Position numbers and translations under genes: made by a program
Notes under the pieces: generated by a model
Database searches by the model: none
Told to the model about the DNA's origin: nothing
The model's input: the letters and a program-made list of their open reading frames with translations, nothing else
DNA from: Mucilaginibacter endophyticus
GTDB lineage: Bacteria > Bacteroidota > Bacteroidia > Sphingobacteriales > Sphingobacteriaceae
Direction of reading: 5' to 3'
Assembly (NCBI RefSeq): GCF_003351025.1
Contig: NZ_QPCG01000010.1
Coordinates: forward strand, 1 to 64,000
Length of the DNA: 64,000 bases
Part shown: positions 34,459 through 43,003 of the stretch, piece by piece
Position numbering within the stretch: position 1 is the first letter of the stretch
Layout of the letters: each line of letters starts with the position of its first letter

Positions 34459-35735
34459 TGAAAAATTGTACACCTCAAAAGCACCTGGTGATCGTTGGTG
34501 GTGGATTTGCAGGACTTAACCTTGCTCAACATCTTATTAACGATAAGAAATTCCGCATTACGCTAATAGATAAGAACAATTACAATTATTCCCCCCCCTG
34601 CTTTATCAGGTTGCAACTTCATTTTTAGACCCATCCAGCATCAGTGCGCCTTTTCGCAAATTATTTCGTAGGAGCAGGGTGCACTTTCGGTATGCCGAGG
34701 TTATGAGCGTCGACACTGACCTACATTTGTTATATCTCAATAACGGGCTAATAAATTATGATTTCCTGGTTTTTGCAGCAGGAAGCAAGGTAAACTTTTA
34801 CGGGAACGAGCATTTCCTTGATCACGCGGTCCCGATGAAAACCATCGACGATGCGCTACGCATGCGTAATATAATGCTTGATAGAATGGAGAAAGCTGTG
34901 ATAAATACGGACCCCGCCGAACGAAGGAAACTACTAACCACCGTAATAGCAGGCGGAGGGCCTACCGGAGTCGAAGTTGCAGGGATGCTGGCAGAAATGA
35001 GGAACACATTCTGCCGCGGGATTATCCTGAACTGAAACACGAGGTCATGGATATTTATATTGTGGAAGGCGCCCCAAGCCTATTAATGCCGATGGGCAAA
35101 AAAACACACGAGGAAGCTTATCTCTTCCTGACCAATCGTGGCGTACGGGTCATCCTGGATACGACCGTAAAAGATTTTGATGGTGATACGGTCAAGCTGA
35201 GCGATAATAGATCGATCAGGGCCATGACGTTGATCTGGACAGCCGGGATAACTGCGAATACATTCGATGGCATTCCAGTCACGAGTTTGGGGTTAGTAAA
35301 CGTATGTGCACTGACAGGATGGCGAGGGTAGCAGGACTGACCGACATCTTTGCTATTGGCCATGTCGCTCTGATCAGTAACGACCCCGATTATCCTAAGG
35401 GGCATCCCCAGATTGCCCAGCCGGCAATCCAGATGGGAAAAAAACTTGCCGCGAATCTCAGCGCCCTTGTCCGTAACGAATCATTACAACCATTTAAATA
35501 TTTCGATAAAGGGGACATGGCCATTATCGGGAGAACGAAGGCCATGGCTGATCTTTTCAAACTTCGTGTACACATTAGCGGACCTTTAGGTTTAATCATA
35601 TGGCTGTTCATACACCTTCTTTCTTTGGTGAGTTTCCGGAATAAGTTCATCACCTTGTATGACTGGGTGACAGCGTATATCTCTAAAGACAAGTCGCTCC
35701 GAATGATCTTTCGTACTGAAAAACACCAGCCCTAA
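34459..35735 (+). pseudogene. NDH-2 (NADH:quinone oxidoreductase), three frameshifts
   Basis: From ATG 34459: 'KHLVIVGGGFAGLNLAQHLI' (FAD motif) and 'LIDKNNYNYS', then a shift in a run of eight C (34591-34598). The next frame gives 'VHFRYAEVMSVDTDLHLLYL', 'FLVFAAGSKVNFYG' and the NAD motif 'VIAGGGPTGVEVAGMLAEM', with another shift near 35020. 'EVMDIYIVEGAPSLLMPMGK' and 'LIWTAGITANTFDG' follow, with a third shift near 35305. The end is a real NDH-2 tail: 'IGHVALISNDPDYPKGHPQI', 'LRVHISGPLGLIIWLFIHLL' (membrane-binding helix) and 'VTAYISKD'. This was a true NDH-2 with the membrane anchor that the intact neighbour lacks. Confidence 0.85.
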
Positions 35736-35842
35736 AAAGTCCGCTTCATGAATGATCATGTTTGATGCTTAGCCTATCGGGTTATCGTTTTAAAATCAAT
35801 GTTGACCAAAACTAATTGTATTTTTTTCCATAATTTCCAGGT

Positions 35843-36628
35843 TCAGTATATCACCGGCAGGCTAAAAAAGAAATGGGATCCTTCTCCAACGACACTTGAA
35901 ACACCGACCCTGCCCCCATGTTCGTCGATAATTTCCTTAACGATAAATAAGCCAAGGCCGCTTCCTTCAATATTCTGAACAGCTAAAGTATCGGGGCGGA
36001 AAGCCTTCTGAAATATCCGTTCACATAACGATGGTTCGATCCCGATTCCAAAATCCCTGACAGCGACGATCACATCCTCTGAACTGCGAATACAATATAT
36101 GCTGATATCCTTTAGTCCTCCGGAATATTTAACAGCGTTGCTGAGAAGATTATTCAATACTTGTTTGATCCGGTGCCGCTCGGCCTTCACCACCACGCTC
36201 TCGCTCCCGTTAAATTCGATAACGAATTCCGGATAAAGCTGATCGGCTTCCAGCAATAGTTCCCGGATCAAGTCGACCAAATCAAACTGATGAAATGTAA
36301 GCGACCTCCCGGATTGTGGACAACGGAATTTTTGCACAAAATCATCGGTCATTCTACTGATCGCATCGACCTGTACATTTGCCTTCTCTAGGATACCACT
36401 AACCTGGTCAGAATTTCCGTTGGATAAACGCTGAGCCATTTGAAGATATATCTTGATCAGGGAGAGCGGCGTTTTGAGTTCATGACCGAGGATTTGGATT
36501 GCTTCAGCAGAATGATTTCCAGTCGCCTCTGTGCCTGCGACTTCTTTATTCAGGGAATTATGGACCAGATGAGCTGCTCCCAATGTTCGGATTGCTTCGA
36601 GCGTTGTTTCAATGTTGTTAATTTTCAT
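35843..36628 (-). CDS. Soluble histidine kinase (HisKA + HATPase_c)
   Basis: 261 residues, no membrane helix, short N-terminus. H-box 'AIQILGHELKTPLSLIKIYL' with phosphoacceptor His49, 'QVLNNLLSNAVKYS' (N box), 'VAVRDFGIGIEPSLCERIFQ' and 'GSGLGLFIVKEIIDEHGG'. All catalytic motifs are intact. Without a sensor domain it may sense through a partner protein. No response regulator gene is adjacent; the receiver-type activator at 28091 already has a kinase partner. Transcribed towards the broken NDH-2 gene. Confidence 0.9.
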   Translation of the reverse strand: MKINNIETTLEAIRTLGAAHLVHNSLNKEVAGTEATGNHSAEAIQILGHELKTPLSLIKIYLQMAQRLSNGNSDQVSGILEKANVQVDAISRMTDDFVQKFRCPQSGRSLTFHQFDLVDLIRELLLEADQLYPEFVIEFNGSESVVVKAERHRIKQVLNNLLSNAVKYSGGLKDISIYCIRSSEDVIVAVRDFGIGIEPSLCERIFQKAFRPDTLAVQNIEGSGLGLFIVKEIIDEHGGRVGVSSVVGEGSHFFFSLPVIY

Positions 36629-37284
36629 AGCTATTTATTTAGAAATTACTGGGAGGGCAATACCAGTTACGTGTCACTTTGACGACCTCCAAGTCTTTGT
36701 TTTCAGCAGGTTCGCTTTACATTCTCTTTTGCGAAGCTTATGTTACTCAATGCCGGTGCCAACACTCAAAGCACTGGTAGAAAAGACCTTGGCCAGTATT
36801 TATGAAAATATCGCCGCTTAATATCGCGGTTTCAAAACAAAAAAACCATTACGGGCCACTGGCTAACCGCCTACAGAACGGTTAAGGCTGACAGATTTTT
36901 ATCTTCGGTCCTGCGGGTTCGCTCAACGGATTTTCGAAATCGGTCAGCGCCCTCCTTCAGGTACATTTCAGGTTGGCAACCCACTTTATATCGCGCCGCG
37001 GGCCACGCATTAGAGCGCAAGCCCGAATTATCGTATGATCATAATCCTCTCTTTTACATCAATTCGTTGAAATACAAAATTTTAAAGCAATGGCACAATA
37101 GTAGCAAAACACCGCAAGCGATACAAAACCGATCAGCATCACGTGTATGAAAAAAAGCGCAGCATACTCAGATGCTCTTTGTATCATCAAGCGGTATTAT
37201 CCGGAACAGATCAGTAGTCAGTGTAGCTAATGGCATGTGCGAGCAAATGGAATATCAATGTAAAATCGAATGAACTGTTAAGAT
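36629..37284. other. Intergenic region before the oxidase operon, with a gene-end remnant
   Basis: On the minus strand, 36870-37038 is open and reads 'NAWPAARYKVGCQPEMYLKE', 'GADRFRKSVERTRRTEDKNL' and 'SALTVL' to a stop, a plausible unidentified C-terminus. Its end overlaps a TAACCG...CGGTTA hairpin. The sigma-54-like site at 37091 is listed separately. Nothing else is evident. Confidence 0.4.
37091..37106 (+). promoter_or_regulatory. Candidate sigma-54 promoter of the cbb3 oxidase operon
   Basis: TGGCAC-AATAG-TAGCA: perfect -24 element, correct 5-base spacer, -12 element with one mismatch (TAGCA for TTGCA). It lies 179 bases before the ATG at 37285, leaving a long leader. Confidence 0.5.
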
Positions 37285-39411
37285 ATGAGAACAAAAACAA
37301 AGATGATGACCGTAATTTTCATGGGCAGCACACCTGCTACACATGCAGATACGATTTCAGGATATTCTGACAACGAAATCAGTGCCATTTTATTAGGGCT
37401 ACTTATGGGTATGGTTGTATTTATACTCTTACTTCTTTCACTATGGCTTTATCGCCTGGTAACGCGGTTACGTTCGGAAACTAGAGAACGGGACCCCGAT
37501 TTTCAAAACTGGTGCGAACAGCAATTAACGGGACTTGACCAGGCAGAAATCGACCATCTGATCGCCCGTCACGACATTCGTCAAAAAAAGACAGGAGGAA
37601 AAAGCAAGTTCATCCTCCTGATGATTGTAATAATCACAACAACGAAAGCCCATGCTCAAATTACTCCTGCCGACGCAGGGCTGATGAAAAGCCCAGGGAT
37701 GATCATCATGCTTACGCTCATACTGATCCCATTATTGCTGGCCTTGTGGTTGACCGGTATTAAAATATCGAGAATCATTGCAAGAGCGCAGTACAGAAGA
37801 ATTAAAAAAGACATTTCAGATCTGACCAATACTGCATTTGCTGATCCGGAATTCTATCGTAAATTGATAGAGAGAAAAGCAGCACTTGATTTTCGGCTCG
37901 CCGATTCAGAGTTGAGAGGTCGTGAACCTGTTGCAGATACACGTGGTATGTTACATAATGTGTCGGAAGTCCATTCACCTCGATTCCTGTCATCGAAACG
38001 CAAGGCCCTGTTACCCCACGAACTGCCCCCCGGGACTGTAAAGTTGATTCTCTGGTATCTGGCCAGCGCAACAGTATGGCTAATTATCGGAACTTCTATA
38101 GGGGAATATTTAGGAATAAAATTTGTGTCTCCTGACGCAGATCATATTAGCTGGCTGAGTTTCGGACGTCTGAGACCAGTACATACCAACATGGTATTCT
38201 GGGGATGGTCCTCTCTTGCTATGATTGGATTAGGCTATTATGTTGTACCAAAGGTCGGCAACAGTCATATCTTCAACCTGAGAATCGCCTACTGGTCACT
38301 CATTGCAATAAATACTGCCATCATATGCGGTACAGTATCATTAATGGCTGGCATCAATAATGGCGGCGGTGAATACAGAGAATACACCTGGCCGGTCATG
38401 AGTCTTTTCACTGCAGGCATTCTTCTTTCTCTGTATAACTATTTTCAAACCATTGGAAGCCGCAGCACAAAAGAGATCTATATTTCAAACTGGTATATCG
38501 TATCGGCGATGATGTTCATTGCCATCATTGCAATTGTCGGATATGTGCCTTGGTGGCAAAACGGGCTTGGCGAAACCATCGTGCAGGGGTATTACATGCA
38601 CCAGGCAGTTGGCATGTGGTTTATGCTATTTAATCTGGGGCTTATATATTATTTCCTTCCCCAACAACTCAACACTCCGATCTATTCATACAGCCTCGGG
38701 ATACTAGCTTTCTGGGCACAAATACTTTTCTACACTTTAATAGGAACTCATCATTTTTTATTCAGTTCCATTCCATGGTGGCTACAGACCATAGCGATCG
38801 TTGGAAGCGTTGGTATGCTAATCCCGGTTTTTGCCGGAACCACGAATTTTTTGATGACCATGCGCGGTAACTTCAACAAGATCGGCAGGAGTTATACGCT
38901 TCCATTTTATTTAGTAGGCATTTTATTTTATTTCACCGGATCAACCCAGGGCACCGCTGAAGCCTTCCGCGAAACGAACCTCGTCTGGCATTTTACAGAT
39001 TTTACCACCGCCCACTCCCACCTGACTATGTATGGAATCATTGCCTTTTTGCTGTGGGCCTCAATTTACACCCTTGTTCCCAGACTTACCGGTAAAGAAC
39101 CGGCGCAACACTGGGTTGGAGCGCATTTCTGGCTTGCATTGCTGGGCCTCTTATTTTATACAATTCCATTAATGATCGGTGGAACCTTAAGGGGTATGGC
39201 CTGGCAGACGGGCAGACCATTCATTGAGAGCGTGACCTTAATGGCTCCTTATTGGTTGTGGAGGGCAATCGGCGGCACGCTGATGTGGCTTTCCCACCTG
39301 ATCTTCTGCTGGAATATGTATTCGATGACTCTGAGGAAAACTGAAAGCGAAATAAGACGAAAGGTACTGGATGCAATAGATGACAGCATAAATATTACAA
39401 CCGCCATATAA
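37285..39411 (+). CDS. ccoN: cbb3-type cytochrome c oxidase catalytic subunit with long N-terminal extension
   Basis: 708 residues. The core (about 250-700) is CcoN: low-spin haem ligand His in 'RPVHTNMVFWGW', copper/haem region 'GYYMHQAVGMWF', 'TPIYSYSLGILAFWA' with the family's cross-linked Tyr position, 'LIGTHHFLFSSIPWW' and 'TTAHSHLTMYGI'. The first 240 residues are not part of normal CcoN. They contain a membrane helix at 30-55, a charged loop, a second at 106-122 ('FILLMIVIITTTKAHA', itself like a signal peptide) and a third near 132-155. This may be a fused CcoQ-like or assembly module. It reduces oxygen to water and pumps protons. Confidence 0.92.
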   Translation: MRTKTKMMTVIFMGSTPATHADTISGYSDNEISAILLGLLMGMVVFILLLLSLWLYRLVTRLRSETRERDPDFQNWCEQQLTGLDQAEIDHLIARHDIRQKKTGGKSKFILLMIVIITTTKAHAQITPADAGLMKSPGMIIMLTLILIPLLLALWLTGIKISRIIARAQYRRIKKDISDLTNTAFADPEFYRKLIERKAALDFRLADSELRGREPVADTRGMLHNVSEVHSPRFLSSKRKALLPHELPPGTVKLILWYLASATVWLIIGTSIGEYLGIKFVSPDADHISWLSFGRLRPVHTNMVFWGWSSLAMIGLGYYVVPKVGNSHIFNLRIAYWSLIAINTAIICGTVSLMAGINNGGGEYREYTWPVMSLFTAGILLSLYNYFQTIGSRSTKEIYISNWYIVSAMMFIAIIAIVGYVPWWQNGLGETIVQGYYMHQAVGMWFMLFNLGLIYYFLPQQLNTPIYSYSLGILAFWAQILFYTLIGTHHFLFSSIPWWLQTIAIVGSVGMLIPVFAGTTNFLMTMRGNFNKIGRSYTLPFYLVGILFYFTGSTQGTAEAFRETNLVWHFTDFTTAHSHLTMYGIIAFLLWASIYTLVPRLTGKEPAQHWVGAHFWLALLGLLFYTIPLMIGGTLRGMAWQTGRPFIESVTLMAPYWLWRAIGGTLMWLSHLIFCWNMYSMTLRKTESEIRRKVLDAIDDSINITTAI

Positions 39412-39428
39412 ACGATTCATGAATTATT

Positions 39429-40436
39429 ATGGAAATATATTCAAATCATAAAAAGCTATTTATACTGGCCTTGGGATTCTTTGGAACACTGACGCTTTTT
39501 GTAGCCATACTCCCAGCTATGAACAACCAGCAATCTGTGAATATCTTGCCTGGGGCAAAGCCTTTGACACCATTGCAGATTGAAGGAAAAGCTGTATTTA
39601 TAGGAGAAGGTTGCGTTGCCTGTCATACACAACAAGTTCGCAACCTTGAAATGGATAAAGTCTGGGGAAACCGCCCGAGCATCGCCGCAGATTACGCCGT
39701 TATAAACAGGACTGACATATGGCGTAATACCGCCACCCTGATGGGATCGGAACGCACCGGCCCGGACCTGACTAGTATCGGCAGCAGGCAACCGAGTACG
39801 GATTGGCACCTGCTTCATCTTTACAACCCACGTTCCGTTGTTAAGGAATCAGTTATGCCGTCCTATGAATGGTTATTTCTAAATAAAGAATATCCATTCC
39901 CCGAAGAAACTCTGGTCAATGTTCCTGAGGAATTCAAAAGTGGAAGCGGAAAGATTGTCGCATCCCACAGGGCACTGGCACTGGTAGCCTATTTGCAATC
40001 CCTCCAGCAGGTGAAATTGCCGGACGGCCGCCCTGTCCCTGTATTCCTATACGGAAAACAAGCGAGCAACGCCTCCCTGCTTACCGGAGCAAAATTATCT
40101 GAAAAGTCCCAATTTGACGGCGAGGCCCTGTATTCGAGTAACTGTTCTAGCTGTCATCAACCTAACGGTGAAGGTCTTGTTGGTGCCTTCCCACCACTTA
40201 AAGGAAGCAAGATCGTCCTTAACCCCGATCCCAATGTCCAGATTACGATCATCATGAAAGGTTATAACGGTCGTGAAAGCGAAGGCTATAGCGCTATGCC
40301 TGCAGTCGGAACAAACAATAACCTGAAACCCGAAGAAGTTGCGGCGATCATAAATCACGAGCGAAGCAGTTGGGGAAACGACAGCAAACAAGTGAGCGTG
40401 GAGGAAGTCAAAAAAGTTATATCAGCACTTAAATAA
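39429..40436 (+). CDS. ccoO: Fused CcoO-cytochrome c subunit of the cbb3 oxidase
   Basis: 335 residues. N-terminal membrane anchor (about 9-30), then CcoO with haem site 'GCVACHTQQV' (Cys-x2-Cys-His) and axial Met in 'ESVMPSYEWLF'. After 'LVAYLQSLQQVKLPDGRPVP' comes a second, class I cytochrome c domain with 'CSSCHQPNGEGLVGAFPPLK' and axial Met in 'GYSAMPAVGT'. In most cbb3 oxidases the extra c-type haems come from a separate diheme CcoP. Here a single haem domain is fused to CcoO and no CcoP gene follows. It carries electrons to CcoN on the periplasmic side. Confidence 0.92.
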   Translation: MEIYSNHKKLFILALGFFGTLTLFVAILPAMNNQQSVNILPGAKPLTPLQIEGKAVFIGEGCVACHTQQVRNLEMDKVWGNRPSIAADYAVINRTDIWRNTATLMGSERTGPDLTSIGSRQPSTDWHLLHLYNPRSVVKESVMPSYEWLFLNKEYPFPEETLVNVPEEFKSGSGKIVASHRALALVAYLQSLQQVKLPDGRPVPVFLYGKQASNASLLTGAKLSEKSQFDGEALYSSNCSSCHQPNGEGLVGAFPPLKGSKIVLNPDPNVQITIIMKGYNGRESEGYSAMPAVGTNNNLKPEEVAAIINHERSSWGNDSKQVSVEEVKKVISALK

Positions 40437-40463
40437 TCACCTTTAATTTAACATCCTGAGATA

Positions 40464-40721
40464 ATGAAAAAATACATATTCATCGCTTTACAATTGACGA
40501 GCAGCAAATGCTTACTGGCCTGTGAGGCCTGTAAAAAACAACAAAGTAACCCGTTTACAGAAATTACACATGGCCGCGGACCCGAGAACAGTTGGGACTA
40601 CCTTGTAGTAGCCATCATGGTCCTCATTACATTGTATGTTCTTTTCGCATCCTTAAAATACTTACTGAGGCCTGCAGAGCGAAACAGGGCGCACATCAAG
40701 AACATAATTTTTCAACAATAG
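40464..40721 (+). CDS. Small membrane protein of the oxidase operon, 85 aa
   Basis: An N-terminal hydrophobic stretch is followed by 'ACEACKKQQSNPF' (a Cys-x2-Cys pair on the outer side), then a membrane helix near 48-66 ('YLVVAIMVLITLYVLFASLK') and a basic end. The CEAC pair after a signal-like segment could be a lipoprotein or metal site; I do not recognise the family. Its place between the fused CcoO gene and a Trp-rich membrane protein suggests an assembly or stability role. Confidence 0.7.
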   Translation: MKKYIFIALQLTSSKCLLACEACKKQQSNPFTEITHGRGPENSWDYLVVAIMVLITLYVLFASLKYLLRPAERNRAHIKNIIFQQ

Positions 40722-40726
40722 CTGAC

Positions 40727-41134
40727 ATGAAAGATAAAAGTTTTGTCACCCTATTCATAGATGAACAGCCGCAGGCCATTGGAGAATTTCCGGCCCCCGT
40801 CTCCTTTGAATTGGACACGCGAAAATTGACCGACGGCAAACATACGCTGAGGATCATCAGCAGGGACGTGTCTGGCCGAGAGGGCGTTAGAACAATCCCA
40901 TTTATTGTGCGCAATGGTCCCGCTATTGCTGTGGAAGGCCTGAAAAAAGATGAGATCGTCGAAGGCGTTCTACCTCTGATGATTAATGCCTATGGAAAAG
41001 GAGACCAGAAAACATTTCTGCTCCATGGCAGCGAAACGCCTCAAAGTATACCGTGGTGGGTTGTTACCTGGATTATTCTTTTTATTGCCTGGACGGGCTA
41101 TTTTATTATTTCATCACTTTCAATTAAACTTTGA
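40727..41134 (+). CDS. Ig-like, C-terminally anchored protein of the oxidase operon
   Basis: 135 residues from ATG 40727 (an earlier ATG at 40592 lies inside the previous gene). The first 85 residues look like an Ig/FN3-type beta sandwich ('FELDTRKLTDGKHTLRIISR', 'VRTIPFIVRNGPAIAVEGL'), then a linker and one membrane helix near 108-130 ('WWVVTWIILFIAWTGYFIIS'). It has no signal peptide, so the beta domain may be translocated or cytosolic. Membrane-anchored beta domains with this Trp-rich helix appear in Bacteroidota oxidase operons. Function inferred from context only. Confidence 0.7.
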   Translation: MKDKSFVTLFIDEQPQAIGEFPAPVSFELDTRKLTDGKHTLRIISRDVSGREGVRTIPFIVRNGPAIAVEGLKKDEIVEGVLPLMINAYGKGDQKTFLLHGSETPQSIPWWVVTWIILFIAWTGYFIISSLSIKL

Positions 41135-41149
41135 AACGCAAACTTTGGT

Positions 41150-41530
41150 ATGACGGACATCAACAACGATATATGTATTCAACTGCTCGTAAGTAACTTC
41201 TATGATAACATCAAGCAGGACAAACTTCTGGGGCCTGTTTTTTTCGCAATGATCGGAGATTCCGAGGCACACTTGTACACGATGAATTCGTTCTGGAAGG
41301 TGGTACTCTTTGGTACACCGGGCTATACCGAAAATCCATTTGCAAAATATGACCAATTCATAATCACTGCCCGGCACTTAGAGCGCTGGCTGAAATTATT
41401 TCAAATAACCGTAGATACGCATTTTAAAGGCTCTAAAGCCGAAGAGGCAAAAGTAAGTGCAGGTAAAATGGCGATTGTTTTTCAAAATAAACTGGCCAGA
41501 GTAAGAGACAAGGACAGGATCATACTGTGA
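41150..41530 (+). CDS. Group III truncated haemoglobin
   Basis: 126 residues, the family's usual length. It keeps 'LLVSNFYDNIKQDKLLGPVF' (Tyr at the distal B10 position), 'MNSFWKVVLFGTPGYTENPF', and the proximal His in 'ITARHLERWLKLFQITVDTH'. Group III globins bind oxygen and nitric oxide and are often found near oxidases in microaerobic bacteria. It follows the oxidase operon by 15 bases, so it is likely transcribed with it. A role in protecting or feeding the cbb3 oxidase is plausible inference. Confidence 0.9.
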   Translation: MTDINNDICIQLLVSNFYDNIKQDKLLGPVFFAMIGDSEAHLYTMNSFWKVVLFGTPGYTENPFAKYDQFIITARHLERWLKLFQITVDTHFKGSKAEEAKVSAGKMAIVFQNKLARVRDKDRIIL

Positions 41531-41617
41531 TGTCTATCAAAGGAGCTTAAAATCAAATGAAATGCCCCCTCCTTACTGTCCATATTAATAGTGATCAGCT
41601 TAAAATCAAACCCAATT

Positions 41618-42979
41618 ATGAACGCTCTCAGGTCTATATCGCTTATCCGCTGGATTTTAATGACCTCGACCAGTTTTTTCTTCGGCATGCAAAATCCAAG
41701 TTATGCACAACAGAATGTTCCTTCGGCCCAAATCCGACCAATGTCCCTTCAGCAGGCCATCGCACTGGGAAAAACGGAAAATAATTTGGTAAAAGCAGCC
41801 GCAAGCGAAGAGGCCGCTGCTTCAGAAGATCTGAAAGATACAAAAATGAATGCGTTTCCGACAATACTTGCAAATTCCGATTATCAGCGTTTTACGAAAC
41901 TGACTTTATTCGAAAGCGGGCTTGGAAGTGCCCATTCGATCCCTAAGCGCCCCACGCAATATGGTGCAGATGCAGGATTGTCCGCTATTTTCAATATATA
42001 TTCAGGAGGAAAACAAAGAGCAGCCGAGCAGGAACAACAGCATCGAAAAGATCTTGCGGGAACAAGCAAACTGGAACAAAGTGCAGCAATCGGGCTCCGC
42101 GTCGTCAATCAATACCTGGACATGGTTAGACTCCGCGACCAGCGCAGGTTGATCATTGATCAAGTCAAAAGGGCCGAAACGCGCTACAGGAACATTACCG
42201 CCTTTTTCAATAACCAAAAAGTAACACGTAGTGATTTGTTACGCGCAGAATTGAACCTTTCCGCAGTAAAGCTGAATCTCGAGCAAATAGAAAATGATCT
42301 AACCATCAGCAATCAGAAACTGAACGTTCTGATTAATTTTCCCGGTTATGTAAAAATCGAACCAACGGATTCGGCCAACATGGTGCGCCCTCAGGCCGCT
42401 GAGTTGTCTTCATTGGCGGCCACAGCACCTGCAAATTCTTTCCTGGCGCGCAAAGCCGCTCAAAATCTTCGCTTTCAGGCCGCAAGGGTCGAAGCTTTAC
42501 GAAGTAGCAACCGGCCTTCGATTTCGCTGTTCTCTGCTTATGGTCTTACTTATCCAAACGCGATTTTCTACCCCCCGGTTGATCAGGCTTACGCGATTGG
42601 TTTCATCGGAGTCAAAGTGCAATATAATATATCTTCATTGTACCAGAATAAAAATAAAGTATCGGCAGGGCGTATTCGCTACCAGGAATTAGAGTACCTA
42701 CAGCAAAATGTTAATGACGACGTAATGCAGGAAACCGCGAGTCTGGTAATCAAATATCAGGAAGAATTAAACAGAATAATTGTTGCAGAGCAATCAATCG
42801 AACAGGCACAGATCAATTACAGAATCATAAACGCCAAGTACCTCAACCAGCTGGCTTTACTAACGGACCTTTTAGATGCCGATAATCTATTGCAAGAGGC
42901 ACGGTACAACATAGTTTTGGCACAAACTAATGCTCAACTAATATATTACCGGATGCTGTACGTTTCAGGTAAACTATGA
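41618..42979 (+). CDS. TolC-like outer-membrane efflux protein
   Basis: 453 residues from ATG 41618 with a signal peptide ending 'NPSYAQQN'. The frame opens further upstream, but the hydrophobic leader fixes this start. Two OEP repeats are visible: long helices such as 'EQSAAIGLRVVNQYLDMVRL' and 'QQNVNDDVMQETASLVIKYQ' with 'YKIINAKYLNQ'-like 'INYRIINAKYLNQLALLTDL'. It should form the trimeric outer-membrane tunnel of a tripartite pump with the next two genes, expelling compounds directly from the cell. The substrate is not readable. Starts 88 bases after the haemoglobin gene. Confidence 0.9.
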   Translation: MNALRSISLIRWILMTSTSFFFGMQNPSYAQQNVPSAQIRPMSLQQAIALGKTENNLVKAAASEEAAASEDLKDTKMNAFPTILANSDYQRFTKLTLFESGLGSAHSIPKRPTQYGADAGLSAIFNIYSGGKQRAAEQEQQHRKDLAGTSKLEQSAAIGLRVVNQYLDMVRLRDQRRLIIDQVKRAETRYRNITAFFNNQKVTRSDLLRAELNLSAVKLNLEQIENDLTISNQKLNVLINFPGYVKIEPTDSANMVRPQAAELSSLAATAPANSFLARKAAQNLRFQAARVEALRSSNRPSISLFSAYGLTYPNAIFYPPVDQAYAIGFIGVKVQYNISSLYQNKNKVSAGRIRYQELEYLQQNVNDDVMQETASLVIKYQEELNRIIVAEQSIEQAQINYRIINAKYLNQLALLTDLLDADNLLQEARYNIVLAQTNAQLIYYRMLYVSGKL

Positions 42980-43003
42980 ATAATCTATTTAAATACCTAT
43001 ATC

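Noticed and set aside
37241..37256. TGGCATGTGCGAGCAA upstream of the oxidase operon as a sigma-54 site
   Set aside because: The distance between the GG and GC doublets is one base short; the site at 37091 fits better.
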